A program made the position numbers and the translations under genes. Source: Microbacterium maritypicum (GTDB lineage: Bacteria > Actinomycetota > Actinomycetes > Actinomycetales > Microbacteriaceae). From it: DNA of 64,000 nucleotides. The notes below the pieces were generated by a model that worked only from the letters and a program-made list of their open reading frames with translations, had not been told where the DNA came from and made no database searches. Of this stretch, positions 45,000 to 53,485 are shown one piece after another. Location of the stretch: positions 2,418,001-2,482,000 of the forward strand of contig NZ_CP168030.1 of the NCBI RefSeq assembly GCF_041529975.1, given 5' to 3'. Within the stretch, counting starts at the first letter, position 1; every line of letters starts with the position of its first letter.

Positions 45000-45839
45000 T
45001 CAGGACTCCTCGTGGGTCCTCGGGTCGCCGTCGAACAGCCGGCCGTCGGGGCGCCCGAGCGCAGTGATCGCAGAGACCTCGGCGTCGTCGAGCACGATCT
45101 CGGCCGCCGCGAGGTTCGCTTCCTGGTGCTCCCGGGACGACGCCTTGGGGATCGACACCGTGCCACGGGCGACGTGCCATGCGAGGACCGTCTGCGCCGG
45201 TGTCACGCCGTGCGCGGCGGCGACCTCATGGATCACTGCCTCGTCGAGCAGCTCCTTGGCGCGCCCAAGCGGGCTCCATGCCTCGGTGAGGATGCCGTGC
45301 TCGCGGTGGTAAGCGAGCTGCTCCTCCTGCGGAAAGTACGGGTGAACCTCGATCTGGTTGACGACGGGACGCACACCGGTCTCGCGCTCGATACGCTCCA
45401 GGTGCTCCGGGAGGAAGTTCGAGACGCCGATCTGTCGGACGATTCCGCGCGCCTGCGCGTCGACCAGCGCAGCCCAGGCCTGGACGTATTCGTCCTGGCT
45501 CGGGTTGGGCCAGTGGATGAGGTGCAGGTCCGTCGCGTCGAGCCCGAGGCGCGAGCGGCTCTCCTCGATGCTGGTGCGCGCCTTCGCAGACGCGTGGTGG
45601 CGTCCGGGGAGCTTCGTGGTGACGATGATCTCCGAGCGGTCGACGTCGGACGCGGCGACGCCTCGCCCGACGGATCCCTCGTTCTCGTAGTTGAAGGCCG
45701 TGTCGATGAGCCGGTAGCCCGCTCCGATGCCCCCTGCGACGGCATCCGCTCCGACATCGCCGTTGAGCGCATACGTGCCGAGCCCGATCGCCGGGAGTGC
45801 GAAGCCGTTGTGGGCGGTGAAGGTGGGGACAGTGGTCAT
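45000..45839 (-). CDS. Aldo/keto reductase
   Basis: 279-residue (beta/alpha)8 NADPH-dependent reductase. The catalytic residues are visible: Asp in RLIDTAFNYEN (about 44), Tyr in the same motif (about 49), Lys in TTKLPGRHH and His in HLIHWPNP. The C-terminal SIPKAS and GRLFDGDP motifs fit the AKR family near 2,5-diketo-D-gluconate reductases. ATG 45839 follows GGAGGAGTCACG. The substrate is not determined. Divergent from the YchJ-like gene. Confidence 0.93.
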   Translation of the reverse strand: MTTVPTFTAHNGFALPAIGLGTYALNGDVGADAVAGGIGAGYRLIDTAFNYENEGSVGRGVAASDVDRSEIIVTTKLPGRHHASAKARTSIEESRSRLGLDATDLHLIHWPNPSQDEYVQAWAALVDAQARGIVRQIGVSNFLPEHLERIERETGVRPVVNQIEVHPYFPQEEQLAYHREHGILTEAWSPLGRAKELLDEAVIHEVAAAHGVTPAQTVLAWHVARGTVSIPKASSREHQEANLAAAEIVLDDAEVSAITALGRPDGRLFDGDPRTHEES

Positions 45840-45870
45840 CGTGACTCCTCCGGTGCGTTTCCTCCGAGCG

Positions 45871-45876
45871 TACGCT
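45871..45876 (+). promoter_or_regulatory. Leaderless-type -10 of the YchJ-like gene
   Basis: TACGCT, 6 nt before ATG 45883; the GAGGGA between is too close to the ATG to be a ribosome binding site. Confidence 0.4.
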
Positions 45877-45882
45877 GAGGGA

Positions 45883-46305
45883 ATGACAGCAGAGACGGAC
45901 ATGGCGTCGGATGACGTGGTGATCGACGACGCGATGCGATGCCCGTGCTCGTCCGGCGAGGTGTTCGGCGGCTGCTGCGGTCCACTGCTGCGCGGCGCCC
46001 CCGCTCCGACGGCGGAGCGCCTGATGCGGTCGCGGTACACGGCGTTCGGGCGCCACGATGCGGGTCACCTGCTGCGCACCTGGCATCCGACATCGAGGCC
46101 GCGGACGATCGACTTCGAGCCGGATCTCGAGTGGCTGCGGCTGCTCGTACTCGATCGCGTGGCCGGCGGTCCGTTCGATGACCAGGGCGTCGTGGAGTTC
46201 GAGGCGATCTGGCGGCAGGGCGCCGAGCGGGGCTCCCTGCACGAGCGCAGCCGCTTCGTCCGGGAGGACCGGCAGTGGTACTACGTCGACGGCGACGTGA
46301 GCTGA
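45883..46305 (+). CDS. YchJ-family SEC-C domain protein
   Basis: 140-residue protein with an N-terminal metal-binding cluster CPCSSGEVFGGCC (Cys20, Cys22, Cys31, Cys32), as in SEC-C/YchJ proteins, followed by the YchJ core (APTAERLMRSRYTAFGRHD, HPTSRP, EFEAIWR). Zinc binding is likely. Function unknown; the NTF2-like core could bind small molecules. The gene is 36 bp before the zinc-ribbon gene. Confidence 0.87.
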   Translation: MTAETDMASDDVVIDDAMRCPCSSGEVFGGCCGPLLRGAPAPTAERLMRSRYTAFGRHDAGHLLRTWHPTSRPRTIDFEPDLEWLRLLVLDRVAGGPFDDQGVVEFEAIWRQGAERGSLHERSRFVREDRQWYYVDGDVS

Positions 46306-46328
46306 TGGGCGGATGTCGGCGCAGCGAC

Positions 46329-46334
46329 TAGATT
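46329..46334 (+). promoter_or_regulatory. Leaderless-type -10 of the zinc-ribbon protein gene
   Basis: TAGATT, 7 nt before the GTG start at 46342. Confidence 0.38.
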
Positions 46335-46341
46335 TGAGAGC

Positions 46342-47076
46342 GTGAACGCCAGCCCCGAGAACCAGCGCACCCTGCTCGACATCGCCGACCTCGACCGGCG
46401 CATCGCGCAGGCCGAGCGTGCCCGTACCAAGCCGAGCCAGGCGGGGCGGATCACCGAGCTCGTCGCCATCCGCCAGGAGCAGCTCCGCGAGCTGACGACC
46501 CTCACCGGCACTCGCGACGATGTGCGCACCGAGCTGAAGCGCCTGGAGTCCGATGTCGCGGTCGTCGAGGCGCGCCGGAACCGTGACGCCGAGCGACTCG
46601 CCGCGTCGACCAGCTCGAAGGACGCGCAGGCGCTCGAGCACGAGCTGGCGAGCCTCGCCCGGCGGCAGAGCGACCTCGAAGACGCGGAACTCGACGTCAT
46701 GGGGCGGCTCGAAGAGGCGGAGGCCGCAGTCGCCGCACAGCAGGCTCTCCTGGAGACGACCACCGCCGAGGGGTCGGCGCTCACCGCCCAGGCCAAGGCA
46801 GATGTCGCCGCGGCGACGGATCTGGGTGCGCAGCTCGCCCGCGATCGAGCGGCCGTGGCCGAAGGCGTCTCGCCGGAACTCCTGGCCGAGTACTCCCGTC
46901 GCGCGACGAACAGTGCCGGCGCGGCTCTTCTCACCCGCGGCACCTGCGAAGGTTGCCGCATCCTGCTTCCCAGCACCGATCTGAACGACATCCGCCGCGC
47001 GGCGGACGACTTCGTGGTCTCCTGCCCCGAGTGCGGCTGCATCCTCGTGCGCACCGAGGAATCCGGGCTCGCATGA
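46342..47076 (+). CDS. Coiled-coil protein with C-terminal C4 zinc ribbon
   Basis: 244-residue cytoplasmic protein. Residues about 15-165 form a long, highly charged coiled coil; residues 202-231 hold Cys202-x2-Cys205 and Cys228-x2-Cys231 (CEGC, CPECGC), a C4 zinc ribbon. This is the family annotated as C4-type zinc ribbon or DUF164 protein. Start is GTG 46342 with no ribosome binding site. The neighbouring polymerase gene follows after 22 bp, so they are probably co-transcribed, suggesting a nucleic-acid-related role. Confidence 0.89.
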   Translation: MNASPENQRTLLDIADLDRRIAQAERARTKPSQAGRITELVAIRQEQLRELTTLTGTRDDVRTELKRLESDVAVVEARRNRDAERLAASTSSKDAQALEHELASLARRQSDLEDAELDVMGRLEEAEAAVAAQQALLETTTAEGSALTAQAKADVAAATDLGAQLARDRAAVAEGVSPELLAEYSRRATNSAGAALLTRGTCEGCRILLPSTDLNDIRRAADDFVVSCPECGCILVRTEESGLA

Positions 47077-47098
47077 GCGGTGCCCGCGCCCGCCGCCG

Positions 47099-48799
47099 AT
47101 GACAGCGCCGGCGTCGGGGATCGAACGCCGCATCGCGCTCATCTCCGTCGGCGCACAGGAGTACGTCGCGATCGAGCTCGACGCCGACGACGAAGAGCAG
47201 AACCGCACGTCTCTGCGCACCGACGAGCTGTCCGCATGGGTCCACGCCGCGGAGACCTCCGACGCTCCGCGCTGGATCATGCGCACCGCCGCGGAGACCT
47301 ACGCCCTCCTCCTCGGCGACGGAGTGCGGATCTCTCGCAGCCATGATCTGGTGCTGTGCCATGCGATCCTGCGCGACACCTCTGCGGTGCCGACCCCGCT
47401 TCCCGCGTCGCACGAGTGGGAGCGGCGTGAGCCGACCGTTGCGGCGCCGTCGCTGTTCGACGTGTTCGACGACACGAGCGGAGAGGACCCGATCGTCACG
47501 GCCCTCGGTCAGTACCGGGCGCAGCGGGAGACGATCGCTGCGGCGCCGGATGGTCGCCTCACGCTGCTGTGCGCGGCGGAGTCGGCGGGCGGACTCATCG
47601 CCGAGGAGATGCGGGCCGCGGGGTTGCCCTGGGACGAGGGCGTGCACGATGCGATCCTGACCGACACGCTGGGCACGCGTCCGGTCGCCGGTGGAACGCC
47701 GAGTCGTATGGTCGAGCTCGGCGATCGAGTGCGGGAACTCCTCGGCGACCCCTCACTGCACCTCGACAGTCAGCAGAAGCTGCTCAGGGCGCTGCATCGT
47801 GTCGGGGTGCAGGTGGAGTCCACGAGCCGGTGGGAGCTCGCCGAGCACGACCACCCGGTCGTCGAACCGCTGCTCGCGTACAAGAAGCTCTCCCGGCTGC
47901 TCAGTGCCAACGGCTGGGCGTGGCTCGCCGAGTGGGTGCACGACGGGCGGTTCCGTCCCGTGTACATCCCCGGTGGCGTGGTCACCGGGCGCTGGGCCTC
48001 TGCCGGCGGAGGCGCGCTTCAGCTTCCGCGCAGTCTGCGCCCTGCGGTGCGTGCCGACCCTGGATGGACTCTCGTCGTGGCGGACGTCGCGCAGCTGGAG
48101 CCGCGGATGCTCGCTGCGATGGCCTCCGACGAGGCGATGGCGCGGGCGGCGCGGGGGAGCGATCTGTACGCCGGCGTCGTCGCATCCGGAGCGGTGGCCA
48201 CCCGGGAGGAGGCGAAGTACGCGGTGCTCGGTGCGATGTACGGCGCCACGACCGGCGACAGTGGGCGGCTCGTTCCACGGCTGAGGAAGGTGTATCCGCG
48301 CGCCATGGCGCTCGTCGACGCGGCGGCGCGCACGGGCGAGGACGGCGGCATCGTGTCCACCTGGCTCGGCCGATCATCGCCCCGACCCTCGGTGGAGTGG
48401 ATGCGTCTGCAGGCCGATGCCACCGGCGCTGATGCCGATCCGGCGGTCGTGGCGCTCGCTCGGCGCCGGGCGCGTGACTGGGGGCGATTCACCCGGAACT
48501 TCGTCGTGCAGGGGACTGCCGCCGAGTGGTCGCTGATCTGGCTCGCGGAGATCCGCCACCGCCTGCAGCAGATCCCCGAGGGCTTCACCACGGCCACGGC
48601 ATCCGGTCCCTTCGCGCAGGCACCGCACCTGGCCTTCTTCCTGCACGACGAGGTCATCCTGCACATTCCGCAGGAGCACGCAGAAGCGGCGGCCGAGGCC
48701 GTGCGTGAAGCGGCCGCGGTCGCGACGACCCGCCTCTTCGGGTCCTTCCCGATCGACGTGCCCCTGGACCTCCGGATCGCAGAGTCCGCCGAGAAGTAG
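47099..48799 (+). CDS. Family A DNA polymerase with degenerate exonuclease domain
   Basis: 566-residue stand-alone polymerase of the actinobacterial type annotated as bifunctional 3'-5' exonuclease/DNA polymerase. Motif A ADVAQLEPRM (Asp329; usual Ser reads Ala), motif B with Arg369, Lys373 and Tyr381-Gly (REEAKYAVLGAMYGAT), GRWASAGGGALQLPR and motif C LHDEVILH (His516-Asp517-Glu518) are present, so polymerase chemistry is intact. The N-terminal 200 residues lack a recognisable DEDD exonuclease set, and there is no 5' nuclease domain. Likely DNA repair. Starts 22 bp after the zinc-ribbon gene and ends 31 bp before rnpB. Confidence 0.9.
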   Translation: MTAPASGIERRIALISVGAQEYVAIELDADDEEQNRTSLRTDELSAWVHAAETSDAPRWIMRTAAETYALLLGDGVRISRSHDLVLCHAILRDTSAVPTPLPASHEWERREPTVAAPSLFDVFDDTSGEDPIVTALGQYRAQRETIAAAPDGRLTLLCAAESAGGLIAEEMRAAGLPWDEGVHDAILTDTLGTRPVAGGTPSRMVELGDRVRELLGDPSLHLDSQQKLLRALHRVGVQVESTSRWELAEHDHPVVEPLLAYKKLSRLLSANGWAWLAEWVHDGRFRPVYIPGGVVTGRWASAGGGALQLPRSLRPAVRADPGWTLVVADVAQLEPRMLAAMASDEAMARAARGSDLYAGVVASGAVATREEAKYAVLGAMYGATTGDSGRLVPRLRKVYPRAMALVDAAARTGEDGGIVSTWLGRSSPRPSVEWMRLQADATGADADPAVVALARRRARDWGRFTRNFVVQGTAAEWSLIWLAEIRHRLQQIPEGFTTATASGPFAQAPHLAFFLHDEVILHIPQEHAEAAAEAVREAAAVATTRLFGSFPIDVPLDLRIAESAEK

Positions 48800-48817
48800 G
48801 AATGGCCTCCCGAGAAG

Positions 48818-48823
48818 TAGACT
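48818..48823 (+). promoter_or_regulatory. -10 element of rnpB
   Basis: TAGACT lies 6 nt before the first base of the RNase P RNA (G48830). Because that RNA normally begins at its transcription start, this fixes the -10 to start distance and supports leaderless calls at other genes in this window. Confidence 0.65.
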
Positions 48824-48829
48824 GGGAGT

Positions 48830-49193
48830 GCGAATGGGTCGACTGGACGGCCGCGTGGCGGGTGACCGCACCGAGGAACGTCCGGGCTCCTCAGGGCAGG
48901 ACGGTGGGTAACGCCCACCCGGAGCAATCCGCGAGAAAGTGCCACAGAGAGTAGACCGCCCCGCAAGGGGTAAGGGTGAAAGGGTGGTGTAAGAGACCAC
49001 CGGGGGCCATGGTGACATGGCCCGCCAGGTAAACCTCGTCCGGAGCAAGGTCAGACAGAGGATGATGACGCGGCTCGCCGAGTCCTCGGGTAGACCGCTA
49101 GAGTGCCACGGCAACGTGTCGCCGAGAGAGATGGCCGTCGAAGGGGCGAAGAACCCTGGAACAGAACCCGGCGTACAGGTCGGCCCATTCGCA
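48830..49193 (+). ncRNA. rnpB: RNase P RNA (bacterial type A)
   Basis: About 364 nt. P1 pairs GCGAATGGG (48830-48838) with CCCATTCGC (49184-49192). The conserved core GAGGAACGTCC (48873-48883) and the 3' core ACAGAACCCGG (49161-49171) are present, with the intervening type A helices GC-rich as in other actinobacteria. The exact 3' end is uncertain by a few bases. It is the catalytic RNA that matures tRNA 5' ends. Confidence 0.96.
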
Positions 49194-49254
49194 TGAATCG
49201 ACCTGATCCGCTGGTCACCTTCGAAGCACCTCGGAACCGCGTCTTGTCTCCGTC

Positions 49255-49285
49255 TTGACCTTGACACGCTGACAAGGTGTGAAGT
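49255..49285 (+). promoter_or_regulatory. MerR-type promoter with 19-bp spacer
   Basis: A -35 TTGACC (49255-49260) and a -10 TGAAGT (49280-49285) are separated by 19 bp instead of 17, and the spacer is overlapped by ACCTTG-N9-CAAGGT (49258-49278). This is the standard layout of MerR-activated promoters, where the regulator untwists the spacer. The regulator gene is the second gene of this operon. Confidence 0.6.
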
Positions 49286-49305
49286 GGGATGTGGAGGTGG
49301 TCCTC

Positions 49306-49980
49306 ATGACCCAAGACAACATGACATCCCCCGAGAGCCGGCTGCGCAGCGCGTTGAGCGCGTCGGACGCATCAGTCAGGCTGCAGACGGCGCTCACTGC
49401 AGGGATCCACACGGACGACGCGTACCTGCCGGTGCTCATCGAGCGGTGCTCGGTCGAGCCCGACTTCTACGTGCGGGACATGCTCACATGGGCGATCACC
49501 CGCCAGGATCGGACGAAGGCCGTCGAGCTCCTGCTGCCCGAGCTCGACTCGACGACTGCTCAGGCCCGGAGCCAGGCCCTGCACAGCCTCTCGAAGCTCG
49601 GCGACCGGCGTGCCTGGTCAGCGATCACCGTGGACTTGCTGCGTGACGACGACGTCGAAGTCGCGAAGGCGGCGTGGCGCACCGCGGCAGGCCTCGCGCC
49701 GGAGAGTGAGCACCCCGCACTCGCCCGCGAGCTGGTTCGCAACCTCGGCCGCGGAGATCGTGAGCTCCAGCGAAGCCTGAGCCGGGCGATCGCGATGCTC
49801 GGCCCCGCCGCCGAGTCCGTCGTCGACGCGGCGACGGATGCGCCGGACCCCGGGGTTCGTGAGCACGCGCTGGCCACAGCACATGTCATGGCATACCCGG
49901 ACGATGGTTTCGAGGCGGCCATCGAGGAAGCCCGGCGAGTGGTCGCGCTTCGGGACGCACCGACGGTCGGAGACGACTGA
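49306..49980 (+). CDS. HEAT-repeat protein
   Basis: 224-residue alpha-helical protein built of HEAT-type repeats (for example TAQARSQALHSLSKLGDRRAW, EVAKAAWRTAAGL and GVREHALATAHVMA). ATG 49306 is set by GGAGG 8 nt upstream. No catalytic motif is visible. It stops 1 bp before the MerR-HEAT gene and is under the same MerR-type promoter. Such scaffolds bind proteins or cofactors; here it may partner with the HEAT domain of the regulator, acting as a sensor or an anti-activator. This is inference from shared architecture. Confidence 0.82.
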   Translation: MTQDNMTSPESRLRSALSASDASVRLQTALTAGIHTDDAYLPVLIERCSVEPDFYVRDMLTWAITRQDRTKAVELLLPELDSTTAQARSQALHSLSKLGDRRAWSAITVDLLRDDDVEVAKAAWRTAAGLAPESEHPALARELVRNLGRGDRELQRSLSRAIAMLGPAAESVVDAATDAPDPGVREHALATAHVMAYPDDGFEAAIEEARRVVALRDAPTVGDD

Positions 49981-49981
49981 C

Positions 49982-50983
49982 ATGCTCATCGGGGAGGTCG
50001 CTCGGCGAAGCGGGGTGAGTGCACGCATGCTGCGCCACTACGACCGCATCGGTCTCGTCTCGCCGACGGCGCGCACCAGCGGCCACTATCGCCAGTACGC
50101 GGAAGTGGATGTCGAGCGGCTGCTCCACGTGGAGAGTCTGCGATCGCTCGGCCTCAGCTTGGCGGAGGTCGCCGACGCACTCGACTCCGAGGCGTTCGCA
50201 TCGGCGGATCTCGTCGAGCGCCTCGTCGAGCGCGCGCGGGCCCAACAGAGCGCCGCGACCGAACTCGTCTCGCGTCTGGATCGCATTCACGCGAGCGATC
50301 CTCGCGAGGTGGCCGATGCGCTTCGTGTCATCGCACTCATTCGTGGATTCGATTCCGTGAGCGCGTCCGGCCGACAGAGGTTGGCTCTGACACTCGAGAA
50401 GGGCGACGAGCGCGACACGGCCGTCCTCATCGAGGCTCTGCTCCGCGAGGATGAACCGAACGTGGCCGGCGCGGTCCTCTGGTCCCTCGCGTTGATCGGA
50501 GACCCCGCGGTTCCCGTTCTCGCGAGGGAGCTCACCTCAGCGCACGCGCAGCGACGACACCGTGCGCTGGAGGCGCTCCTCAAGATCGGCACGCCGCGAG
50601 CGCTGGCGTCCGTGGCCCGGCAGACGACGCACGCGGACCCGCGAGTTCGTGCTCGCGCGAACATCGTCGGGAGTATGTCGGGCGACATCGCCGTGGTCGC
50701 CGCACTGGTCGCGCAGGTGGCCGCGGGGGAGCTCGACATGGAGGCGAGCGACGCTCTGGAGGCGCTCGCCTCTCGTGAAGGGTTCACGGGCGAGCTCGTC
50801 CGTGCTTCGACGGCGGTGATGGGGATGACCGACGCCGATGGACGTCGGCGCCTGGTCGGGATGCTCGCGTGCATCCCCGGGCCCGACGTCGAATCGGTGC
50901 TGCAGACGCTGGCCGCCGACCCGGAGCCCTCCGTCGCGATCGCTGCCCGCGCCCACCTCGGGGTTCGCACGGAGCGCCGCTGA
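49982..50983 (+). CDS. MerR-family regulator with C-terminal HEAT-repeat domain
   Basis: 333-residue fusion. Residues 1-70 are a MerR winged helix (MLIGEVARRSGVSARMLRHYDRIGLVSP), followed by a helical dimerisation region to about 110, and then HEAT-type repeats (about 130-330) in place of a short ligand loop. No cysteine metal site is seen. The partner HEAT protein is upstream in the same operon, and the promoter has the MerR spacer, so autoregulation is likely. I know of no characterised function for this arrangement; interaction of the two HEAT domains is a hypothesis. Confidence 0.88.
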   Translation: MLIGEVARRSGVSARMLRHYDRIGLVSPTARTSGHYRQYAEVDVERLLHVESLRSLGLSLAEVADALDSEAFASADLVERLVERARAQQSAATELVSRLDRIHASDPREVADALRVIALIRGFDSVSASGRQRLALTLEKGDERDTAVLIEALLREDEPNVAGAVLWSLALIGDPAVPVLARELTSAHAQRRHRALEALLKIGTPRALASVARQTTHADPRVRARANIVGSMSGDIAVVAALVAQVAAGELDMEASDALEALASREGFTGELVRASTAVMGMTDADGRRRLVGMLACIPGPDVESVLQTLAADPEPSVAIAARAHLGVRTERR

Positions 50984-51023
50984 CCGGCCGAGACGGGTTC
51001 GTCCACGCCGCCCGACTCATGAT

Positions 51024-51059
51024 GAAGGCCCCGATGACTGCAGAGTCATCGGGGCCTTC
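51024..51059. terminator. Bidirectional terminator between the MerR-HEAT gene and ppgK
   Basis: Perfect 16-bp stem GAAGGCCCCGATGACT / AGTCATCGGGGCCTTC with a GCAG loop, between two convergent genes. Confidence 0.92.
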
Positions 51060-51081
51060 GAGGTTCAGGAGCGGGTGAGGA

Positions 51082-51828
51082 TCAGTCGCCGGCGAGCGAC
51101 GCGGCGCCGATGATCCCGGAGTTGTTGCGATGGATGGCCGGCACGATCGGGGTCTTGAGGTCGAGGAGCGGGAGGAAGTCTCCGGCGTTCTTCGACACGC
51201 CGCCGCCGACAACGAACAGGTCGGGGCTGAACAGGAACTCGATGTGCGAGTAGAAAGCCTGCAGGCGCTCCGCCCATGCGGCCCAGCTGAGGCCCTCGCG
51301 CTCGCGTGCCGATGTCGCGGCATACGTCTCGACCGACTCGTACTCACCGAAGTTGAGGTGGCCCAGCTCGGTGTTCGGCAGCAGCACGCCGTCATAGAGG
51401 AAGGCGGACCCGATGCCGGTGCCCAGGGTCGTGAGCAAGGTGAAGCCGCGCACGTCCCTGGCCGCGCCGTGGCGGGCCTCGGCGACGCCGGCGGCATCCG
51501 CGTCGTTCACGAACACGATGTTGCGGCCGAGTCCGTCGCGGAAGAAGCGCTCCGCATCGAAATCGATCCATTCCTTCGACACGTTCGCCGCGGAGAGCGT
51601 CTTGCCGCGCTTGACGATGGCCGGGAAGGCGACACCGAGCGGGAGGGTCGAATCGTGAACGTCGAGGGTCTTCAGAACGGTCTGCACGGCGTTCAGGACA
51701 TCCTGAGGCGATGCGCCTTCAGGGGTGGGGACCCGCACCCGGTCGGATGCCATGATTCCGTGCTCGAGGTCGACGATTCCTGCTTTGATTCCCGTGCCGC
51801 CGATGTCGACGCCGATCGCTTTTGCCAT
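51082..51828 (-). CDS. ppgK: Polyphosphate glucokinase PpgK
   Basis: 248-residue ROK-type kinase that phosphorylates glucose using polyphosphate (and often ATP). Phosphate motif DIGGTGIK (8-15), GVAFPAIV, NDADAAGVAEARHG (sugar site), TLGTGIGSA and GGGVSKN (C-terminal) fit PpgK, including SKEWI near residue 84. Start ATG 51828 lies 7 nt after TAAGCT with no ribosome binding site. It supplies glucose-6-phosphate, consistent with the actinobacterial setting. Confidence 0.93.
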   Translation of the reverse strand: MAKAIGVDIGGTGIKAGIVDLEHGIMASDRVRVPTPEGASPQDVLNAVQTVLKTLDVHDSTLPLGVAFPAIVKRGKTLSAANVSKEWIDFDAERFFRDGLGRNIVFVNDADAAGVAEARHGAARDVRGFTLLTTLGTGIGSAFLYDGVLLPNTELGHLNFGEYESVETYAATSAREREGLSWAAWAERLQAFYSHIEFLFSPDLFVVGGGVSKNAGDFLPLLDLKTPIVPAIHRNNSGIIGAASLAGD

Positions 51829-51835
51829 GGGCGAT

Positions 51836-51841
51836 AGCTTA
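51836..51841 (-). promoter_or_regulatory. Leaderless-type -10 of ppgK
   Basis: TAAGCT on the minus strand, 7 nt from ATG 51828. Confidence 0.4.
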
Positions 51842-51861
51842 GCGACCACGGTGCACGCCAG

Positions 51862-51867
51862 TAGGAT
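51862..51867 (+). promoter_or_regulatory. Possible -10 for the SPOR-like gene and glnA2
   Basis: TAGGAT in TAGGATCGATGAC, predicting a leader of about 24 nt with AAGGGA before ATG 51897. The same 13-mer precedes the fabG-like gene. Confidence 0.42.
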
Positions 51868-51896
51868 CGATGACATCACGTGAAGAAGGGACAGGC

Positions 51897-52136
51897 ATGT
51901 CTGACGGTGACCACAAGTACTGGTACAACTCCGAGACCGGCGAGGTCGAGTTCGGCATGATCTCGCCCTCCATCGACCGGATCGGGCCCTTCGACACGGA
52001 GGCCGAAGCCCGCCGCGCGCCCGAGGTGCTCAAGGAGCGTTCGCGCGCCTGGGCCGAAGAGGAAGCCGTGGAGCAGGGCTGGGACGCCAAGGGCTCGCAG
52101 AACGCGGGCGACGCAAAGGGCCAGGGCGCAGAGTAA
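51897..52136 (+). CDS. Small SPOR-like protein
   Basis: 79-residue soluble protein beginning MSDGDHKYWYNSETGEVEFG, the pattern of small actinobacterial proteins annotated as SPOR domain. It has a TEAEARRAPEVLKERSRAW helix and a charged, Gln/Gly-rich tail. AAGGGA 7 nt before the ATG supports the start. It is 2 bp before glnA2, so co-transcribed. Function unknown; peptidoglycan binding is not supported by the short sequence. Confidence 0.78.
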   Translation: MSDGDHKYWYNSETGEVEFGMISPSIDRIGPFDTEAEARRAPEVLKERSRAWAEEEAVEQGWDAKGSQNAGDAKGQGAE

Positions 52137-52138
52137 CC

Positions 52139-53476
52139 ATGGACAAGCAGAGGGATTTCGTCCTCCGGACGATCGAGGAGCGCGGCGTCAAGTTCGTGCG
52201 GCTGTGGTTCACCGACGTCATCGGCACGCTCAAGTCCGTGGCGATCGCTCCGGCCGAGGTCGAGGGGGCGTTCGCGGAAGGCATCGGTTTCGACGGTTCG
52301 GCGATCGAGGGGCTGACGCGCACCTACGAGTCGGACCTGCTCGCGCAGCCGGATCCGACGACGTTCCAGACGCTGCCGTGGCGCGGCGAGATCGATCCGA
52401 CGGCGCGCATGTTCTGCGACCTGACGACGCCCGACGGACAGCCGGCCGTCGCCGACCCGCGGCACGTGCTCAAGCGCACGCTCGCGAAGGCCGCGGATGC
52501 CGGCTTCACGTTCTACACGCACCCCGAGATCGAGTTCTACCTGCTCAAATCGTCGTCGTTCGGGCCCGACGGTCCCGTGCCGGTCGACTCGGCCGGCTAC
52601 TTCGACAACGTTCCCGGCGGCACGGCTCACGACTTCCGTCGCCGTTCGGTGCGGATGCTCGAAGACCTCGGCATCTCCGTCGAGTTCAGCCACCACGAGG
52701 GTGGACCCGGACAGAACGAGATCGACCTCCGCTATGCGGACGCCCTCACGACGGCCGACAACATCATGACCTTCCGCACGGTGATCAAGGAGGTGGCGAT
52801 CGAGCAGGGCGTCTACGCGACGTTCATGCCGAAGCCGCTCAGCGATCAGCCCGGCAGCGGCATGCACACCCACATGTCGCTCTTCGAGGGTGACCAGAAC
52901 GCCTTCTACGAGGAGGGCGCGAAGTACCAGCTCTCCAAGACCGGCCGACACTTCATCGCGGGTCTTCTCCGACACGCGAACGAGATCTCCGCCGTGACGA
53001 ACCAGTTCGTGAACTCCTACAAGCGGCTCTGGGGAGGCGACGAGGCGCCGAGCTTCGTCACCTGGGGGCATGCGAACCGCTCGGCCCTCATCCGCGTGCC
53101 GATGTACAAGCCGAACAAGAGCCAGTCGTCGCGCGTCGAGTACCGCGGCATCGACTCCGCCTCGAACCCGTACCTCGCCTACGCGCTGCTGCTCGCGGCA
53201 GGACTCAAGGGCATCGAGGAGGGCTACGAGCTGCCGCCCGAGGCCGAGAACAACGTGTGGTCTCTGAGCGACGCCGAGCGGCGTGCACTGGGATACGAGG
53301 CACTTCCTGCGAGCCTCGACCACGCTCTGGAGTACATGGAGGCATCCGAACTCGTCGCCGAGACGCTGGGGGAGCAGGTCTTCAACTACGTGCTGCTCAA
53401 CAAGCGCAAGGAATGGGAGGCCTATCGTGGCCAGGTCACCCCGTTCGAGCTGAAGAGCAACCTCGAACTGCTCTGA
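52139..53476 (+). CDS. glnA2: Type I glutamine synthetase, GlnA2-like
   Basis: 445-residue glutamine synthetase: glutamate, ammonia and ATP give glutamine. The metal and substrate motifs are visible (EIEFYLL, GGPGQNEIDLRYADA, GSGMHTHMS, NRSALIRVP, EYRGID). The length and absence of the adenylylation tyrosine motif NLYDLP (the region reads NNVWSLSDAE) match the GSI-alpha/GlnA2 type, not the regulated GlnA1. It is followed by glnE, as in mycobacteria (Rv2222c-Rv2221c), although GlnE acts on GlnA1. Confidence 0.95.
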   Translation: MDKQRDFVLRTIEERGVKFVRLWFTDVIGTLKSVAIAPAEVEGAFAEGIGFDGSAIEGLTRTYESDLLAQPDPTTFQTLPWRGEIDPTARMFCDLTTPDGQPAVADPRHVLKRTLAKAADAGFTFYTHPEIEFYLLKSSSFGPDGPVPVDSAGYFDNVPGGTAHDFRRRSVRMLEDLGISVEFSHHEGGPGQNEIDLRYADALTTADNIMTFRTVIKEVAIEQGVYATFMPKPLSDQPGSGMHTHMSLFEGDQNAFYEEGAKYQLSKTGRHFIAGLLRHANEISAVTNQFVNSYKRLWGGDEAPSFVTWGHANRSALIRVPMYKPNKSQSSRVEYRGIDSASNPYLAYALLLAAGLKGIEEGYELPPEAENNVWSLSDAERRALGYEALPASLDHALEYMEASELVAETLGEQVFNYVLLNKRKEWEAYRGQVTPFELKSNLELL

Positions 53477-53485
53477 CCTGCGCCG

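Noticed and set aside
45226..47286. 686-codon minus-strand frame
   Set aside because: Overlaps the aldo/keto reductase, YchJ-like and zinc-ribbon genes in other frames. These have clear motifs; the long frame has none.
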